From Chitinophagaceae bacterium (GTDB lineage Bacteria; Bacteroidota; Bacteroidia; Chitinophagales; Chitinophagaceae): DNA of 6,234 bases. The stretch is taken from the NCBI GenBank assembly GCA_947461495.1, contig CANHLV010000120.1:1-6234 (forward strand), read 5' to 3'. Shown here one piece after another: positions 4,625-6,234 of this stretch. Made by a program: the position numbers and the translations under genes. The notes under the pieces were generated by a model. The model made no database searches, had not been told where the DNA came from, and saw nothing but the letters and a program-made list of their open reading frames with translations. Numbering within the stretch: position 1 is the stretch's first letter; every line of letters starts with the position of its first letter.

Positions 4625-6133
4625 CTAAAATTTCTTGAATCCAAAAAAATAAATATGGCTCAAATCTTCTCCATATTTACCAAATATTTCCCAGGGCATT
4701 GATCCAACGGTTATTGCCATAGTTGAGTATTCTCTGCCCTCGGATTTCCATATTTTCTTAGTCTTCACTATGAGTCTATAATATTCATCATTTTCGGATC
4801 CTTTAAATTTTAGTCTAAATTCTTTCATACGATATAACTTTTTAAAAACTTTTACTTCCTCTGAGCCAATTACAGGTAAAGACATATTATATTTGGCTAA
4901 CTCATTGTAAATAGCTCTATTGAAAGAACTAGTATAATAGATAGAATTATCTTTTGGACTTTCTATTATGAGTAGCGGTGAAAAAAGAAGACCATGTCCG
5001 TCACCATATGACTTGACCACTATCCCATCTTTATATCTATCAAAAGGTTTGACACTAAATCGTGTAACAGAGTCCAAAATATTCTTTTCTCTGATTCTCC
5101 TCAGTAATTCAAGAGAGTCATTAATTTTATTGATTTTATTGATTGAATCAAGAATAGTTTTATTGACTATTTGAATCGAATCATTTATGTATGCATCTCT
5201 TTTTCTTTGTTGTACAATCTCCTCTAGATGAATTTTTAAATCAATTGCTATAAAATTTCTTATTGCCCTAACTGGGTAAGAAAGGTCCTTTTGCAAACTC
5301 AAAATTCCTTTACTTGTTGCACCATGTTCAAAGAAATCGAAAGTCTCTGCTCTCGCACCTCTGTCTCCTTCTGAGCCTCCAATTTCAGTTGATGACCAAT
5401 ATAATTTCCATTGAAATTTTCCAACTTGAAAAGAACGTTTATATAATATATCTAATTCTGCTTCACTCGGTAAATACCAATCACTGTAACCTCCTCCTCT
5501 ATAATCAGCACATAACTTCGCAGCATAGTTACCATTCCCTTGTCTTTTTATTATTTTCTTTGTATTATCATGTCCATCTCCAAATCTAACACCATTGGCT
5601 TCGGTAACAATAAACTTATCATTACACCATCGAATGCCATAACTTAAATCATCCACTGAGCATATCAATCCTTCACTTCCTGACTCATCAATATAGAAAA
5701 TGACTCCACCTTGAAATCTTTGTCCAATATGTAATTTTTTTTCAATTATATATGGGATATCTTGATAGAGTTCCCAAACTACACCTTTAGTATCTTGTAA
5801 AGCTTCAAAATGATTGTTTTCGTCAGTTAAAACATAATATTTTTGATTGTTCTTTCCGTCATAAAGATTAATATCAAAGAATTCTGAAAAATCACTTCTT
5901 TGTATTCTTTGCTCTGGAATCCAAGTCAAAGAACTATTTTCAATTTCAACATGATTTTTATCATATTTTTGAAAAACAGCTTTTCTTGTTCCCTGCCATT
6001 GATTAACAAAGTCGTTGTAAAGAGTTATTGAACAGATATTATCTAATTTATCTTTAGAGTAAAAACTTAATTGACATAATGATGTATTGAAAATAAAGCA
6101 AGATAAAAAGAGAGAAAGCAATGTGTTTTTCAT
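4625..6133 (-). CDS. Exported protein with DUF1566-like domain and coiled coil
   Basis: A 502-residue protein starting at the ATG whose complement is 6131-6133. Residues 1-20 are a signal peptide (Lys2, hydrophobic LLSLFLSCFIF, likely cut near SLC|QLS); the site is not a good lipobox. Residues about 30-130 match no family I recognise. Residues about 136-294 look like the DUF1566/Lcl C-terminal type domain of secreted Bacteroidota proteins: IGQRFQGGVIFYID, then EGLICSVDDLSYGIRW, NYAAKLCADYRGGGYSDWYL with PSEAELDILY, YWSSTE and PVRAIRNF. Residues about 295-357 are a charged heptad-like segment with recurring D-S-(I/L/V) units, likely a coiled coil. The last 145 residues (GLLFSPLLIIESPKDNSIYY onward) are unrecognised. 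Function is unknown; a cell-surface or periplasmic role is inferred. It is transcribed against the mobile region and is probably the first host-type or cargo gene beyond the element. Confidence 0.75.
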   Translation of the reverse strand: MKNTLLSLFLSCFIFNTSLCQLSFYSKDKLDNICSITLYNDFVNQWQGTRKAVFQKYDKNHVEIENSSLTWIPEQRIQRSDFSEFFDINLYDGKNNQKYYVLTDENNHFEALQDTKGVVWELYQDIPYIIEKKLHIGQRFQGGVIFYIDESGSEGLICSVDDLSYGIRWCNDKFIVTEANGVRFGDGHDNTKKIIKRQGNGNYAAKLCADYRGGGYSDWYLPSEAELDILYKRSFQVGKFQWKLYWSSTEIGGSEGDRGARAETFDFFEHGATSKGILSLQKDLSYPVRAIRNFIAIDLKIHLEEIVQQRKRDAYINDSIQIVNKTILDSINKINKINDSLELLRRIREKNILDSVTRFSVKPFDRYKDGIVVKSYGDGHGLLFSPLLIIESPKDNSIYYTSSFNRAIYNELAKYNMSLPVIGSEEVKVFKKLYRMKEFRLKFKGSENDEYYRLIVKTKKIWKSEGREYSTMAITVGSMPWEIFGKYGEDLSHIYFFGFKKF

Positions 6134-6234
6134 ATGAGATTATTATTTTCCTTTAAATTGATTATTTATAATTTAATTTCCAATAAACAATTATTGATTT
6201 TTTATGTAATCTCTAGATTGTTCTTTACCATAAC

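Noticed and set aside
4968..5589. Plus-strand open frames at 4968-5174 and 5314-5589
   Set aside because: They are antisense to the 502-residue exported protein, which has a signal peptide and recognisable domain motifs; the opposite frames are low-complexity and Leu/Ser-rich.

Overview
The window looks like an accessory, mobile-element-rich stretch of a Bacteroidota genome (low GC). This is inferred from gene content: an ORF6N-domain gene, an IS21-type element, a tyrosine recombinase remnant of the Bacteroidota integrative-element type followed by a small helix-turn-helix protein, and a secreted DUF1566-type protein. Shine-Dalgarno signals are mostly weak. No RNA gene or CRISPR array was seen.

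Layout, left to right. Bases 1-305 carry no convincing gene but are packed with short hairpins and inverted repeats. A truncated ORF6N DNA-binding-domain gene follows (about 309-662), then a short remnant that reads like the middle of a second ORF6N protein (685-795). Next is an apparently intact parD/parE-type toxin-antitoxin pair (811-1348) with a 27-bp near-palindrome just upstream. Three bases after the toxin stop begins an IS21-family insertion sequence (about 1352-4006) with istA, istB, five terminal-type repeats on the left and two on the right. Its right end abuts the C-terminal third of a tyrosine recombinase (4007-4325), whose N-terminal part is nowhere in the window. An excisionase-like helix-turn-helix gene follows after 11 bases (4337-4594). 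A bidirectional hairpin terminator (4595-4621) separates these rightward genes from a leftward gene (4625-6133) for a 502-residue exported protein with a DUF1566-like domain, a coiled coil and an unrecognised C-terminal domain.

Interpretation. The left part reads as a stability/defence-type island: ORF6N fragments plus a ParDE addiction module. The right part reads as the integrase/excisionase end of an integrative element. The IS joins the two and has probably removed sequence between them, because the integrase is decapitated exactly at the IS end and no target duplication is visible.

The most unusual signal is a set of three palindromes (centres at 221, 525 and 727), one inside the ORF6N gene and one on each side of it. 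In all three the symmetry centre falls on the same codon base, just after a Gln codon CAA, and all three translate to a similar motif (x-[SC]-Q-x-[AG]-[TI]-x-S). This links the stand-alone hairpins to the variable segment of ORF6N proteins.
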